Assembly: GCA_012270995.1 (NCBI GenBank)
Contig: JAAXHG010000134.1
Span: 1-64,000 of the forward strand
Length of the DNA: 64,000 nt
Direction of reading: 5' to 3'
DNA from: Vicinamibacteraceae bacterium
Lineage (GTDB): Bacteria > Acidobacteriota > Thermoanaerobaculia > Multivoradales > Multivoraceae
Part shown: in pieces, positions 46,205-55,243 of the stretch
Position numbering within the stretch: position 1 is the first letter of the stretch
How the letters are laid out: each line of letters opens with the position of its first letter
The notes under the pieces: generated by a model
Databases searched by the model: none
Told to the model about the DNA's origin: nothing
What the model saw: the letters and a program-made list of their open reading frames with translations, nothing else
Position numbers and translations under genes: made by a program

Positions 46205-47023
46205 GTGTCGGCAATCAATCTACCGCTCGTTCTTGCCCTGCTCGCCGCCGCCGGCCTGATGGTGTGGCGCCGCGCGAATACCTTCACCTGGCTCCTCTTC
46301 ACCTGGCTGTCGCTTTGGGCCTTCTTCAAGTTCGGTCTGACGGTGCCCATTCCCCAGTCGGTGGTAACGATCTACGTCGGCATCATGACCCTCGCGGTCG
46401 TCAGCTATGCCTCCTCGAGCCGCGAACGGTTGTCGGAAACGGTCCAGCCGATCGTGCGCCTGATCGTTGAACCGCGTTTCCGCCTGCTGCTTGCCGCGCT
46501 TCTCATCGGGCTGCCTGCCCTCGCCGCCTACAACGTCTACGCGGACATGAGCGCGCCTCTGGAGGCACCCGGCTTTGGACGGGAGATCCATCCGGCACCG
46601 CCACCTGAGATCACAGTGCACGATGAGACGGTCAACATGACGACCGCTGACAACCCTTACCTCCATCTCCACGAGGACGATCCGGCAGCCTGGGAGGAGC
46701 ACCTGGAGAGCGGACGCCGCGTCTACTACGAGAACTGCTTCTGGTGCCACGGCGACGGCATGGGCGGCGACGGCATGTTCGCCCACGGTCTGAACCCGGT
46801 GCCCAGCAACTTCAACGACGTCGGTACGCTCCCGGCCCTGCAATCCTCCTTCGTCCACTGGCGGATCGCCAAGGGCGGCCCCGGTCTTCCGGATGGCGGC
46901 ACGCCCTGGGACAGCGCCATGCCGGCCTGGGAGAAATTCCTGACCACCGAGGAGATGTGGGACGTCAACCTGTTCATCTACGAGTTCAACGACTTCGAGC
47001 CGCGGGCTCTGGGGCAGCACTGA
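46205..47023 (+). CDS. Membrane cytochrome c with three N-terminal helices
   Basis: A 272-residue protein. Three predicted helices (residues 5-20, 28-70, 92-112) precede a periplasmic cytochrome c domain with CFWCH and MPAWEKFLT as the axial Met region. The combination of a small helical anchor and one heme suggests a fixed subunit of the bd-like complex. It starts with GTG and its stop overlaps the next start (TGATG). Confidence 0.88.
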   Translation: MSAINLPLVLALLAAAGLMVWRRANTFTWLLFTWLSLWAFFKFGLTVPIPQSVVTIYVGIMTLAVVSYASSSRERLSETVQPIVRLIVEPRFRLLLAALLIGLPALAAYNVYADMSAPLEAPGFGREIHPAPPPEITVHDETVNMTTADNPYLHLHEDDPAAWEEHLESGRRVYYENCFWCHGDGMGGDGMFAHGLNPVPSNFNDVGTLPALQSSFVHWRIAKGGPGLPDGGTPWDSAMPAWEKFLTTEEMWDVNLFIYEFNDFEPRALGQH

Positions 47024-48843
47024 TGACGGTGCGCGCCAACCACCGCTTCCAGGCCGCGGCGCTCGTCGCCGCCGGGCTGCTCCTGGCTCTTCCCGCCGTC
47101 GCCCAGGTCGACCTCGGCACCGAGGAGCAGCGGGCGGCCGGAAAGGTCGTCTACGACAAGTACTGCGGCCAGTGCCACGGCGACACCGGCGACGGCAACG
47201 GCTACGTGACCCCGCGGGTCCAGCCGAAGCCGCGCGACTTCACCACCGGCAAGTACAAGTTCCGGACCACGCCAAACGGCATGCTGCCGACAGACGACGA
47301 CCTGCGCCGGATCATCGAGATCGGAGCCCCCTACACCTCGATGCCGGGCTGGCCGAACCTGACGGCGGCGGAGATTCAGAACGTCATCTACTACATCAAG
47401 TCCTTCTCGCCTGACTTCGAGAATCCGGACCGCTACGGCGAGCCGATCGACATTCCCCGGCCCCTCGAATCGACGGAGGAGTCGATCGCGCGCGGCCGGG
47501 TGGTCTACGAGGAACAGGGCTGCGCCAACTGCCACGGCGACCAGGGACGGGGCGACGGGAACTCCGCACCGACCCTGGTCGACGACGCCGGCGACCACAT
47601 CAAGGCCGCCGACCTGACCCAGCGCTGGACCTACCGCGGCGGACCGACGAAGGAAGACATCTATCGCACCTTCTCCACCGGGCTCAACGGCACGCCGATG
47701 CCCTCCTACGCGGACTCGCTCGAAGTCGAGGACCGCCAGCACCTGGTGAACTACGTCTACTCCCTTGGTGAGGCCGACGACCCGAACTACGGCACCCTGA
47801 TCACCGCCGCCTGGACCGAGGAAGCGATCGATCTCCAGGACACCGAGGCGCTCGACACCCAGTTCGAGACAGCGCCGATGACCCGCTTCCCGCTCGTCGG
47901 CCAGATCAGCGAACCGGGCCGGAACTTCTATCCCTCAGTGACCTCGATCGAGGCCCAGGCGATCTACAACCGGGGCGAGATCGCCTTTCGGGTGCGCTGG
48001 CACGACCTGCGCGCCGACAACAGCGGCAAGAACAGTCCCTACCTCGAAGTTCCGATGTGGGACGAGGACAACGACATCGTGGCGTCCGGAGACGAAGGCG
48101 GCGATGACGGCGGCTTCTTCGGCATCGAGGAGGAGCCAGCGGACGACGCGGGCTTCTTCGGCGTCGAAGAGGTCGAACCTCAGGACGATTCCAGCTTCTT
48201 CGGCGTCGAGACGGTTGACGACAGCGCCGGCGACTTCTTCGGCACCGGCGACGACTTCTTCGGCACCGGCGACGCTACCAGCGATGGCGCCGAGTTCTCC
48301 GACGCCGTCGCGCTGCAGTTCCCGGCCTCACTGGCGCCCGAAGGACAGCCGGAGCTCAAGCCCTACTTCCTGTTCGGCGACGCCCAGAACCCCGTCGACC
48401 TATGGTTCGTCAACCTGACCCATGGCGTCGCGGACACCTTCCGGGGCCGCGGCAGCGAGGCCATCGAGCCAACCGAGGCCGACATCGTCGAGGCGGTCAC
48501 CTCCTACGACCAGGGCGAGTGGACGGTGACCTACAAGCGGCGCCGAGCCTCCCGCGCCGGCGTCAGTTTCGCCGAGCAGCAGTACACGCCGATCGCGTTC
48601 AGCGTCTGGGACGGCTTCAACCGCGAACGCGGCAACAAGCGGTCCCTGTCGTCCTGGTTCTACGTCTACACCGAGCCGAGCGTCCAGCAGACCGCCACCA
48701 TTCCGATGCTGCGCGCGGCGCTCATCGTGCTCGCGATCGAACTGCTCATCGTGTTCCTGGTTCGCCGGCGGGCGAGCCAGGGCAAGGCCGGCGAGGAAAG
48801 CGCTTCTCACGGCCTTGCCGGTACCGAGGCGCCCGCCGTCTGA
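47023..48843 (+). CDS. Di-heme cytochrome c with ethylbenzene-dehydrogenase-type heme domain
   Basis: A 606-residue exported protein. A signal peptide (ALVAAGLLLALPAVAQ) precedes two cytochrome c domains (CGQCH near residue 48, CANCH near 168). Residues about 290-580 resemble the EB_dh heme b-binding domain of ethylbenzene dehydrogenase gamma subunits (IAFRVRWHD, DLWFVNL, WTVTYKR). An acidic insert carries five FFG repeats between residues 363 and 415. A C-terminal membrane helix (MLRAALIVLAIELLIVFLV) anchors it. It is coupled to the preceding cytochrome gene and is probably the periplasmic electron-entry or exit subunit. Confidence 0.88.
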   Translation: MTVRANHRFQAAALVAAGLLLALPAVAQVDLGTEEQRAAGKVVYDKYCGQCHGDTGDGNGYVTPRVQPKPRDFTTGKYKFRTTPNGMLPTDDDLRRIIEIGAPYTSMPGWPNLTAAEIQNVIYYIKSFSPDFENPDRYGEPIDIPRPLESTEESIARGRVVYEEQGCANCHGDQGRGDGNSAPTLVDDAGDHIKAADLTQRWTYRGGPTKEDIYRTFSTGLNGTPMPSYADSLEVEDRQHLVNYVYSLGEADDPNYGTLITAAWTEEAIDLQDTEALDTQFETAPMTRFPLVGQISEPGRNFYPSVTSIEAQAIYNRGEIAFRVRWHDLRADNSGKNSPYLEVPMWDEDNDIVASGDEGGDDGGFFGIEEEPADDAGFFGVEEVEPQDDSSFFGVETVDDSAGDFFGTGDDFFGTGDATSDGAEFSDAVALQFPASLAPEGQPELKPYFLFGDAQNPVDLWFVNLTHGVADTFRGRGSEAIEPTEADIVEAVTSYDQGEWTVTYKRRRASRAGVSFAEQQYTPIAFSVWDGFNRERGNKRSLSSWFYVYTEPSVQQTATIPMLRAALIVLAIELLIVFLVRRRASQGKAGEESASHGLAGTEAPAV

Positions 48844-48908
48844 CCTGAGCTTTCTCGATACCCACCGCATCTCTGACCCGACACTCCGTCAACACAAGAG
48901 ACATCACC

Positions 48909-51101
48909 ATGTACAAGACGATCTACGTCCCCGTCGACAACTCGGACTACTCGAACCAGGCGATCGCGTCCGCGGTCGAGTTGGGTCGCAAGTTCGACTC
49001 CACGATGGTCGGCTGCCACGTCTACGCGGCCAGCATGCACGACTACCGGTTCAAGCAGATGGAGTACACCCTGCCGGACGAGTACCTCGAGGAGACCGAG
49101 CTCGACCGCCAGCGGAAGATCCACGACTCGCTGATCACGATGGGGCTGGAGCTCATCTCCGAGAGCTACCTCGAGCCGATGAAGGCGGTCTGCGACGAAG
49201 CGGACCTCGAGTTCGAGCCGAAGATGATGGACGGCAAGCACCACGTCGAGATCGTGCGCGACATCCGCGAGTCCGGTTACGACCTGACGGTGCTCGGGGT
49301 GATGGGCATCGGCCGCGTCCGCGACACCCAGATCGGCTCCGTCTGCGAACGCGTCGCCCGCACCGCCGACCGGGACGTGCTGGTCATCAAGCGTTTGCCG
49401 GCGAAGGCCGGGGCGACGAACGGGAACGGCAACGGGAACGGCCACCAGGCGGAGGCCGAGGCCGACGGCCGCGACACGATTCTCGTCGGAGTCGACGGCT
49501 CGCCCCAGTCCTTCGGAGCGCTGATGACCGCGATCGACCTGGCGAAGACGTTCGGCAAGAAGGTCGAGGCGATCTCGGTCTACGACCCCTACCTGCACTA
49601 CTCGGTGTTCAAGGGCGTCGTCAACGTGCTCACCGAGCGCGCGGCGAAGATCTTCCGCTTCGAGGAGCAGAACCAGCTCCACGAGGAGATCATCGACACG
49701 GGTCTGGCGCAGATCTACCAGTCCCACCTGGACGTCGCCGAGACGATGGCGACCGAGGTGGGCGTCGAGCTGACGAAGACCCTTCTCGACGGCAAGGCAT
49801 TCCAGAAGGTCCTCGACCACGCGCGGAAGATCGACCCCTGGATGCTCGTCATCGGCCGGGTCGGCGTCCACTCCGACGACAGCGAAACCGGCCTCGGCAG
49901 CAACGCCGAGAACCTGCTCCGCGCCTGCCCCTGCGACCTGCTCCTGACCACCCGCCTCGAGTACCCGGAACTCGACGTCAAGGCCGAGGAGAGCATCCGC
50001 TGGACTCCCGAAGCCGAGGAGCGCTTCACGCGCGTGCCGGAACAGGTTCGCGGCATCGCCCGTACCGCTCTGTACCGCCTGGCGGTCGAACAGGGTCATA
50101 GCGTGATCTCGAGCGACGTGCTCGACGAGGCAATGGACCGCTACATGCCGAAGTACACCGCCCGCGAGACGGAGGCCCTCGCCGAGCAGGTCGCCCTGCA
50201 GCTCGCCCGCAGCAGACCCACCTTCATCTGCAGGAAGTGCGGGGTCACCTCCGCGGAGCCCGATCCGGTGCGCTGCGGCGTCTGCGGCAGCGAGTCGTTC
50301 GAGCAGATCACCGAAGAGATGCTCGACCGGATCGCCGAGATGGAGGGCGGCCTCGAGGTCGAGACCACCTACGACGGCCGCAAGCTGAAGTGGACCGCCG
50401 ACGCCCGCCTGGCCCTCAAGACGATCGAGGACGCCTACCGCCGCCGACGCGCCAAGGCGCGGATCGAGAAGAAGGCGCGGATGAGCAAGCTGCCGGCCGT
50501 CACCTTCGAGTTCGCTCGCGTGATGATCGAGGAGGAGACCGGCGAGCCGGTGACGATCGAGGCCCGCGAGGCGGCCGCAGAGGCGAACGGCAACGGCACC
50601 GCCGAAGCAACCGCGGACGAGCGGAAGCTGGTCGCCCGCGACGACGACCGCGTACCGCTGCTCTCGACCTTCGAGTGGTCGGCCGATGCGACCGAGCGCA
50701 TCCTCCGGGTCCCGGCCGGCTTCATGCGGGACCGCACCCAGGAGCGCGTCGAGCTGGTGGCCCGTGAGAAGCACGTCTCCCGGATCGGCATCAAGACGGT
50801 CGAGGAGGGCATCGAGCTTGGCCGCAAGCTGATGGAGCAGATGATCGCGGCCTACGAGATCGACAAGAAGGACGAGTCACCCGCCAAGGATGTCGCCGAA
50901 GCCGAAGCGCAAGCCGCGACCGCCGCCGGCAGATGCCCCTTCTCCGCTCTCGCCGAAGCCGGCGCAAGCGAAGCCCAGGTCGAGGCGGCCAAGGACGCGA
51001 AGGCCGGCACCTACCTCGCAAAGTCCGACAGCTACCTGAACGAGGTCGGCCTGATGTCGGCCCTCGACGAGAAGCGCAAGGCCGGCGAACCGGAAGCCTG
51101 A
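48909..51101 (+). CDS. Tandem universal-stress protein with zinc ribbon and PCP_red-like modules
   Basis: A 730-residue cytosolic protein. Two UspA domains occupy residues 1-160 and 180-345; the first ends in the nucleotide-binding pattern GIGRVRDTQIGSVCERV. Residues 364-415 read WTPEAEERFTRVPEQVRG and match the C-terminal domain of light-independent protochlorophyllide reductase (PCP_red). A zinc ribbon follows (Cys441, Cys444, Cys456, Cys459), then two more divergent copies of the module (starting KWTADARLAL and EWSADATERILRVP). A CPFS motif lies near the C-terminus. It is 65 bases after the cytochrome genes and likely belongs to the same system, perhaps as a regulator or tetrapyrrole carrier. 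That role is inference. Confidence 0.85.
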   Translation: MYKTIYVPVDNSDYSNQAIASAVELGRKFDSTMVGCHVYAASMHDYRFKQMEYTLPDEYLEETELDRQRKIHDSLITMGLELISESYLEPMKAVCDEADLEFEPKMMDGKHHVEIVRDIRESGYDLTVLGVMGIGRVRDTQIGSVCERVARTADRDVLVIKRLPAKAGATNGNGNGNGHQAEAEADGRDTILVGVDGSPQSFGALMTAIDLAKTFGKKVEAISVYDPYLHYSVFKGVVNVLTERAAKIFRFEEQNQLHEEIIDTGLAQIYQSHLDVAETMATEVGVELTKTLLDGKAFQKVLDHARKIDPWMLVIGRVGVHSDDSETGLGSNAENLLRACPCDLLLTTRLEYPELDVKAEESIRWTPEAEERFTRVPEQVRGIARTALYRLAVEQGHSVISSDVLDEAMDRYMPKYTARETEALAEQVALQLARSRPTFICRKCGVTSAEPDPVRCGVCGSESFEQITEEMLDRIAEMEGGLEVETTYDGRKLKWTADARLALKTIEDAYRRRRAKARIEKKARMSKLPAVTFEFARVMIEEETGEPVTIEAREAAAEANGNGTAEATADERKLVARDDDRVPLLSTFEWSADATERILRVPAGFMRDRTQERVELVAREKHVSRIGIKTVEEGIELGRKLMEQMIAAYEIDKKDESPAKDVAEAEAQAATAAGRCPFSALAEAGASEAQVEAAKDAKAGTYLAKSDSYLNEVGLMSALDEKRKAGEPEA

Positions 51102-52934
51102 GTGCAGTCTCCGCGGCGGTCATGGCGTCGGTGGGCGGTGGCCCGCGGCCTGGTTGCAGTAGCGCTCCTCGCGGCGACGGCGTGCGGAAGCAACGTCGAA
51201 GAAGCCTCGGATGTCGTGCTCGCGCGACACGTACACACGGACCTCTACGACGCCTACCCCGGCATCCCGTCGCCCGCCGGTGACCGGGTCGTGTTCGCCG
51301 ACTTTGCCGCGGGCGCCAGATCACTGACGGTCTACGACGTCGCGACCGGGGTGGGCCGTGTGCTGACGACGACGCCGGCGGAACGATTCCGGGTGACCTG
51401 GTCGCCCGACGGTTCACGCGTCGTGTACGTCGACCGCCGGCCCGAAAGTCACGGGGTCTGGACCCTGGACCCGAACACCGGCCGGGAATCGCGCATCGTG
51501 GACCCCGGGGACGCCCGCGTCGACCATCCGCGACTGCTGCCCGACGGGACCGTGACCGCCCTTCGGCACGCGGGCGCCGACACCGCGTGGGTCGAGTACG
51601 CGCCGGGAGCCGGCCCCGCGACCGTGCTCGTCGACCGCGCCGAGGGGTGGGCCGCGCCCGTTCGATCTCCCGATGGACGCTCGGTCGCGCACCTTCAGGT
51701 CGCGGGCGGATACCGCGCTGACCTGGCCGTGACGGAGATCGCGACGGGCGAGACGCGCACACTCGCCACCGACTTCCGGTTCGGATGGGACAGCCGCGTG
51801 GAGTGGTCCCCCACGGGAGACGCGCTCTATCTCGCGGCGGCGGGGGCCGACGACCCGCTCCTGGCCGGCTGGCGCGTGCCGCTGAACGGCAGCCCGGCCG
51901 AACGACTGACGCACGACGGCCGCGACGTTCTCGCGGTCACACCGCTGGCCGACGGGTGCGTCGCTCTCAGCGTGTACCACACGCGCACCGCGGTGGGCCT
52001 CGTTCCCGTGACCGGAGGCGAACCCGTCGATGTGACAACGGCAGGCGGCACGAACGCCTTCCTGCCTTCCTGGCGTCCCGACGGAAAGGCGGTCGGTTTC
52101 ACCACGTTCTCCTGGCGACGCCTTCGGATGCCGATCGACTTCGACCTGGGCGCTGTCGACCTCGACGCGGAGGGCGTCCCGACGGGTACGGTCCGGACGC
52201 TCCTCTCGGAAGAGCACGAAGACTACGGCGCCGCGTGGTCGCCCGACGGCCGGTGGCTCGCCTTCCACGGGCACCTGGAACAAAGCGACGACATATGGCT
52301 CGTCCCGGTTGACAGGAGCGAGCGACCCACGCGACTCACGCGGTTCGGACCGGGTGCGGACACCGGCGAGCCGGACTGGCGTCCGGACGGACGGGCGCTC
52401 GCCTTCAGCAGCCACGGGCCGCCGTCCGAGGGGAACCCGGGGTCCGTCTACTCGGTCGCGGTCGATCCGGCGACGGGGCTCGCGGCCGCCGACCCTGTCC
52501 GCGTCCCGCTCGACGGGTTCCAGGGCTATGCCATGGGCGCCCGCTACTCGCCGGACGGCGAGCGGCTGGCCTTCTACGGACGCTCGTTTGAGGACGGACG
52601 CGTCACCGTCTACACGGTGCCCGCCGCGGGTGGGACCCCCACGGCCGTTCTCTCCTTCGCCAACGGCGAGCCCTACAGCGCGCCCGAGTGGAGCGCCGAC
52701 GGCGCGTCGCTCTTCTACTCGCGCAACGACCGATTCGGGCCCTTCCAGGTGTGGCGGGTGGACATCGCCACCGGTGCGACGGAACAGGTTACGACCGGCG
52801 CGATCGGAGCACTCCAGCCGAGCGTGAGCCCGGACGGACGCACGCTCGCGGTCACGATGCGAGAGGCCGCCATCGAGGTCATAGCAACCGCCGCCGGAAG
52901 CACTGGCGCCAACCGGGAACCGAACCAGGGGTGA
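51102..52934 (+). CDS. TolB-like beta-propeller lipoprotein
   Basis: A 610-residue protein with signal sequence and lipobox (LAATAC). The mature part is WD40-like/PD40 beta-propeller repeats, seen as repeated W-S-P-D-G-x-x-x-x-F/Y phrases (TWSPDGSRVVYVD, AWSPDGRWLAFHG, YSPDGERLAFYG). Such propellers are periplasmic or surface protein-binding scaffolds. Its GTG start directly follows the stop of the previous gene, but gene content gives no obvious functional link. Confidence 0.85.
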   Translation: MQSPRRSWRRWAVARGLVAVALLAATACGSNVEEASDVVLARHVHTDLYDAYPGIPSPAGDRVVFADFAAGARSLTVYDVATGVGRVLTTTPAERFRVTWSPDGSRVVYVDRRPESHGVWTLDPNTGRESRIVDPGDARVDHPRLLPDGTVTALRHAGADTAWVEYAPGAGPATVLVDRAEGWAAPVRSPDGRSVAHLQVAGGYRADLAVTEIATGETRTLATDFRFGWDSRVEWSPTGDALYLAAAGADDPLLAGWRVPLNGSPAERLTHDGRDVLAVTPLADGCVALSVYHTRTAVGLVPVTGGEPVDVTTAGGTNAFLPSWRPDGKAVGFTTFSWRRLRMPIDFDLGAVDLDAEGVPTGTVRTLLSEEHEDYGAAWSPDGRWLAFHGHLEQSDDIWLVPVDRSERPTRLTRFGPGADTGEPDWRPDGRALAFSSHGPPSEGNPGSVYSVAVDPATGLAAADPVRVPLDGFQGYAMGARYSPDGERLAFYGRSFEDGRVTVYTVPAAGGTPTAVLSFANGEPYSAPEWSADGASLFYSRNDRFGPFQVWRVDIATGATEQVTTGAIGALQPSVSPDGRTLAVTMREAAIEVIATAAGSTGANREPNQG

Positions 52935-52936
52935 AG

Positions 52937-53821
52937 ATGGGTAGACCAAAGGACGTCGGCGTCGTCGACCTGTTTCTCGACATCCCGGCCGGCGGCAAGG
53001 GCATGGGCATGGAGGCCGTGCGCCGGCTCAGCCGTGACCGCGGAACGGAGGACTTCTCCCATCATCCGGCGCAGTACCTGTTCAAGGACGCCGGACGGCG
53101 CATGGACAGGGCATGGACGGCGGCCGACGTCGTCGCGATGATGGACGCGTTCGGCGTCCAAATCGCCCAGATCGGGGTCAGCTCCCAGAACCCGGAACCG
53201 GCGCTCAAGGTGTTCGAGGAGTTCCCCGGGCGCTTCTTCGGCGCCGTCGGTGTCGATCCGAACGCCGGCATGGACGGCGTCCGTGCCCTCGAGGCGACCA
53301 TCAACCTCCACCCGGCGATCCGCGCCGCTTCCGCCGCGCCGTGCCTGGCCTACCCCCAGGTGCCGATCGACGACAAGCGCTTCTACCCGATCTACGCCAA
53401 GTGCATCGAGCTGGACATCCCGATCAACATGCTGGTCGGCGTGCCGGGGCCGCGGGTCCCCTACAAGTGCCAGTACCCGGGTCTGCTGGACGAGGTCGCC
53501 TGGTTCTTCCCCGAGCTCCGGGTCGTCATGCGCCACGGCGGCGATCCGTGGACCGACCTGTGCGTCAAGCTGATGCTCAAGTGGCCCAACCTGTACTACT
53601 CGCCGTCGGCGTGGGCGCCCAAGCACTACCCCCGCGACGTGATCGAGTTCGCGAACAAGCGCGGACCGGACAAGTTCCTGTACGCGGGCTACTTCCCCGG
53701 TCTCTCCTACGAGCGTATCTTCACGGAGATGGACGACCTGCCGCTGCGCGATCACGTCTGGCCGAAGTTCCTGCGAGAGAACGCGGCAGCGGTCTTCAAG
53801 CTGGACGACCTGCTCGGCTGA
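52937..53821 (+). CDS. Amidohydrolase-2 family metal-dependent hydrolase
   Basis: A 294-residue TIM-barrel protein of the Amidohydro_2 (ACMSD-like) family. Family features are AVGVDPNAGMDGV, the strand PINMLVGVPGP, LRVVMRHGGDPW with the metal/catalytic His, and YAGYFPGLSYERI near the C-terminus. The usual N-terminal HxH metal ligand is not apparent, so activity may be altered or use other ligands. Substrates range from decarboxylation to hydrolysis in this family. ATG 52937 follows AGGGGTG; a GTG at 52931 is also in frame. Confidence 0.85.
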   Translation: MGRPKDVGVVDLFLDIPAGGKGMGMEAVRRLSRDRGTEDFSHHPAQYLFKDAGRRMDRAWTAADVVAMMDAFGVQIAQIGVSSQNPEPALKVFEEFPGRFFGAVGVDPNAGMDGVRALEATINLHPAIRAASAAPCLAYPQVPIDDKRFYPIYAKCIELDIPINMLVGVPGPRVPYKCQYPGLLDEVAWFFPELRVVMRHGGDPWTDLCVKLMLKWPNLYYSPSAWAPKHYPRDVIEFANKRGPDKFLYAGYFPGLSYERIFTEMDDLPLRDHVWPKFLRENAAAVFKLDDLLG

Positions 53822-53849
53822 GTCGCCCGCAGCCGGGGGATCGGCTCGC

Positions 53850-55175
53850 TTGGACCCGTCCGACCCTGACCCGATGCCGACACCGGACGCCAGCGCCACG
53901 TTCCACGGCTGGAAGATCGTCCTCGTCTCCTTTCTGGCGCTGTTCGTCTCGGTCGGCTTCGGCTTCTACTCGTTCGGGGCCTTCTTCGTCGCGCTGACCG
54001 AGGAGTTCGGAGGCGGCCGCACCGGAGTCGGTGTCGGTCTTGCCCTGTTCGGGATCACGAACGGGCTCGTCGCGCCCTTCCTCGGCAGCGCTCTCGACCG
54101 GGGCCACGCGAAGCGGATCATGCTCTGGGGCGCCTGGCTGCTTGCGTTCGGTCTCCTGCTGACCGCCGCTGTTCGGAACCTGATGCAGTTCTACCTCGTC
54201 CTCGGCACCCTCCTGTCCCTGGGGGCGGCTCTGATCGGCGGGGTCACCGCCTCGACGCTGGTCGCCAATTGGTACGTCCGCAAGCGCGCGATGGCGCTAG
54301 GCATCGCCACGATGGGCATCTCGCTCTCCGGGGTCGTCATGGCTCCCGTCTCCACCCGGCTGATCTCCCTGGTCGGCTGGCGAGGCACGTTCGTGATCTA
54401 CGGCGCGCTGACCCTCCTCTTCGTCGTCCCCGCGGTTCGCCGCTGGGTCGTCGACCGACCGGAGGACATCGGCCTTCACCCGGACGGCGACGTGACTTCC
54501 CCGGTTGCCGGGTGGTCGCCGGCACCGATCGTGTCCTCTGCGTCCCGCCGTCCGCACTGGACCGAACCGCTCAGGAGCCGGAACTTCTGGGTCATCGCCC
54601 TCGTCGTGTCGATGAACTTCTGCGCCAACTCGGCGATCCTGACCCACATCATCGCGCACGCCAGGGACCTCGGCTTCCCACCGCTTCCAGCCTCCTACGC
54701 TCTGTCGACCATCGCGGCGATGGGCGTTCTCGGCAAGGTCGTCTTCGGCTGGATCGGCGACCGCCTCAGCGGGCGGGGCGCGCTCTGGCTGGCGATCGGT
54801 CTTCAGGCGTCGGGTTCCACGGGCCTTCTCCAGGCAGAAAGCTACTCGGGACTGCTGTCGGCCGCCGCCGTGTTCGGCCTCGGCATGGGTGGCATGATGC
54901 CGCTCTGGGGCACCCTGATCGGCGCCTGCTTCGGCCGCCGTTCCTTTGGCCGGGTGATGGGTCTGATGAGCCCGATCCTGCTGCCGATCCAGATCCTCGG
55001 CGTACCCTTCGCCGGGTACGTCTTCGACCGATCGGGGACCTACGACCTCGCCTTCGCAGTGTTCGTCTGCATGTACCTCTCCGCCATGCTGGTCCTCTTT
55101 CTGCTGCGCACGCCCGCCCAGGAACCCACGGAAGCACCGGTGCCGACCGGCCTGAAGACGGCGGCCAACCCGTAA
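53850..55175 (+). CDS. MFS transporter, monocarboxylate/oxalate type
   Basis: A 441-residue membrane protein with 12 helices in two sets of six, and the OFA/MCT pattern: WKIVLVSFLALFVSVGFGFYSFG in helix 1, TLVANWYVRKRAMALGIA after helix 4 and GWIGDRLSGRGALW in the second half. Probably a proton-coupled carboxylate or related transporter. The TTG at 53850 is used; ATG 53874 is an alternative. It is the last gene before the first 36-base hairpin repeat. Confidence 0.9.
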   Translation: MDPSDPDPMPTPDASATFHGWKIVLVSFLALFVSVGFGFYSFGAFFVALTEEFGGGRTGVGVGLALFGITNGLVAPFLGSALDRGHAKRIMLWGAWLLAFGLLLTAAVRNLMQFYLVLGTLLSLGAALIGGVTASTLVANWYVRKRAMALGIATMGISLSGVVMAPVSTRLISLVGWRGTFVIYGALTLLFVVPAVRRWVVDRPEDIGLHPDGDVTSPVAGWSPAPIVSSASRRPHWTEPLRSRNFWVIALVVSMNFCANSAILTHIIAHARDLGFPPLPASYALSTIAAMGVLGKVVFGWIGDRLSGRGALWLAIGLQASGSTGLLQAESYSGLLSAAAVFGLGMGGMMPLWGTLIGACFGRRSFGRVMGLMSPILLPIQILGVPFAGYVFDRSGTYDLAFAVFVCMYLSAMLVLFLLRTPAQEPTEAPVPTGLKTAANP

Positions 55176-55189
55176 ACGAAGTAGCAGTA

Positions 55190-55225
55190 GAGTCGCGGCG
55201 TCCGCGCCGCGCTGACGCACAGGAA
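55190..55225. repeat. 36-base hairpin repeat, copy 1
   Basis: The unit starts GAGTCGCGGCGT and ends CTGACGCA-C-AGGAA. GCGGCG and CGCCGC form a 6-base stem with loop TCCG. It differs from copy 2 at 60506-60541 in four bases, three of them in the loop. It lies 15 bases after the MFS stop and 18 bases before the acetyltransferase start. Confidence 0.85.
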
Positions 55226-55243
55226 GGGCAGTTCCATACAAGC

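Noticed and set aside
48807-50774. Antisense open frame of 655 codons opposite the Usp protein
   Set aside because: Same shadow effect; it has His/Val/Leu-biased low-information sequence and no ribosome-binding site.
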